From an uncultured Oscillospiraceae bacterium (GTDB taxonomy: Bacteria > Bacillota > Clostridia > Oscillospirales > Oscillospiraceae), in assembly GCA_900752305.1 (NCBI GenBank), contig CAADUV010000233.1, forward strand, positions 1-6,750: DNA of 6,750 bases. Direction: 5' to 3'. The notes beneath the pieces are model-generated. The model was not told the origin of the DNA and did not search any database. It saw only the letters and a list, made by a program, of their open reading frames with translations. Position 1 is the stretch's first letter, and each line of letters opens with the position of its first letter. Below, piece by piece: positions 6,380 through 6,750 of the stretch. The position numbers and the translations under genes are program-made.

Positions 6380-6750
6380 GTGCTTGACAAATTGCAGCGG
6401 GGTACACCCGGCCACCGACTTGAAAGCGTGGATGAAATTGCTCACCTGGTTGAACCCGCACAGCCCCGCCGTCTCCGACACCGTGTGTCCCGCCTGGAGC
6501 AGCTCCATGCCCTTGCGGATGCGGTACTCCTTCAAAAAACGGTAGGGTGTGGTCTTGAGACAGACCCGAAAGCTGCGGCAGCATTCCCCCACGCTCACAT
6601 GGGCGGCCTCCGCCAGGTCGGACAGGGCGATGTCCTCGCTGTAGTGGTCGTAGAGGTAGGTCGGCAGGTTCGGGATGCGCCCCTGCCGCAGGACGGGGGC
6701 GGGGAGAGTGGCTGTAGGACGCTCTCGCTGATGCTCCAACAGCAGCAGCC
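6371..6750 (-). CDS. AraC family regulator, partial (C-terminal DNA-binding domain)
   Basis: Only the C-terminal part is in the window; the frame stays open to the right edge (reading Leu-Leu-Leu-Leu-Glu-His from the border), so the real start lies outside. An in-frame TTG at 6737-6739 should not be taken as the start. About 125 codons are visible. They hold the AraC double helix-turn-helix: the first around LSDLAEAAHVSVGECCRSF, the second around VSETAGLCGFNQVSNFIHAF, ending in the family signature FK-x-x-x-G-x-TP-x-x-F. Such proteins usually carry an N-terminal sensor domain of 150-200 residues, often a cupin, which cannot be judged here. The gene ends in a terminator, so it is transcriptionally separate from the TetR operon that follows on the same strand. 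Target genes are unknown. Confidence 0.9.
   Translation of the reverse strand, partial: LLLLEHQRERPTATLPAPVLRQGRIPNLPTYLYDHYSEDIALSDLAEAAHVSVGECCRSFRVCLKTTPYRFLKEYRIRKGMELLQAGHTVSETAGLCGFNQVSNFIHAFKSVAGCTPLQFVKHRP

Overview
The window is about 6.75 kb of GC-rich DNA whose coding third positions are mostly G or C. It has strong GGAGG-type ribosome binding sites, TTGACA/TATAAT promoters, compact intrinsic terminators and a tRNA gene with encoded CCA. Together with the protein families (a Flavodoxin_4-type protein, a GW-x-M-A-G flavodoxin, TetR pairs, AraC, a Vat-like acetyltransferase) this suggests a GC-rich member of the Clostridia, probably an Oscillospiraceae-type gut bacterium. The taxonomic call is inference from gene style and not from a marker gene.

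Layout, left to right. Positions 1-200 hold no gene but contain five inverted repeats, four of them with three-base loops; the last is the terminator of glnS. glnS (222-1907, minus) encodes glutaminyl-tRNA synthetase and has its own TTGCAA-17-TATAAT promoter. Next is a small GlsB/YeaQ/YmgE-type membrane protein (2044-2292, minus), divergent from a single-gene flavodoxin unit (2466-2942, plus). A tRNA-Leu(CAG) gene (3061-3148, plus) has a near-consensus promoter and a strong terminator, and converges on the terminator of the next unit.

The right half is a regulatory and redox block read entirely on the minus strand. From right to left: the C-terminal DNA-binding part of an AraC regulator, cut by the window edge and closed by its own terminator; a TetR regulator (5631-6248) with two operator-like palindromes at its promoter; a flavodoxin-fold protein (5084-5605); a four-helix membrane protein (4671-5084) whose start codon overlaps the flavodoxin stop; a second, paralogous TetR (4018-4617) with its own operator-promoter; and a Vat/XAT-type O-acetyltransferase (3275-3904).

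How the parts may work together (inference): each TetR promoter has a palindrome filling the spacer between -35 and -10, so both regulators probably repress themselves. The upstream TetR would control the flavodoxin and membrane-protein pair. The downstream TetR would control itself and perhaps the acetyltransferase. No terminator is visible between 4671 and 3905, so the five genes could form one long transcript with an internal, separately regulated promoter. The least described part is the TetR/flavodoxin/four-helix membrane protein operon. The Vat-like enzyme could be an unrecognised streptogramin A acetyltransferase, but its substrate cannot be read from sequence.
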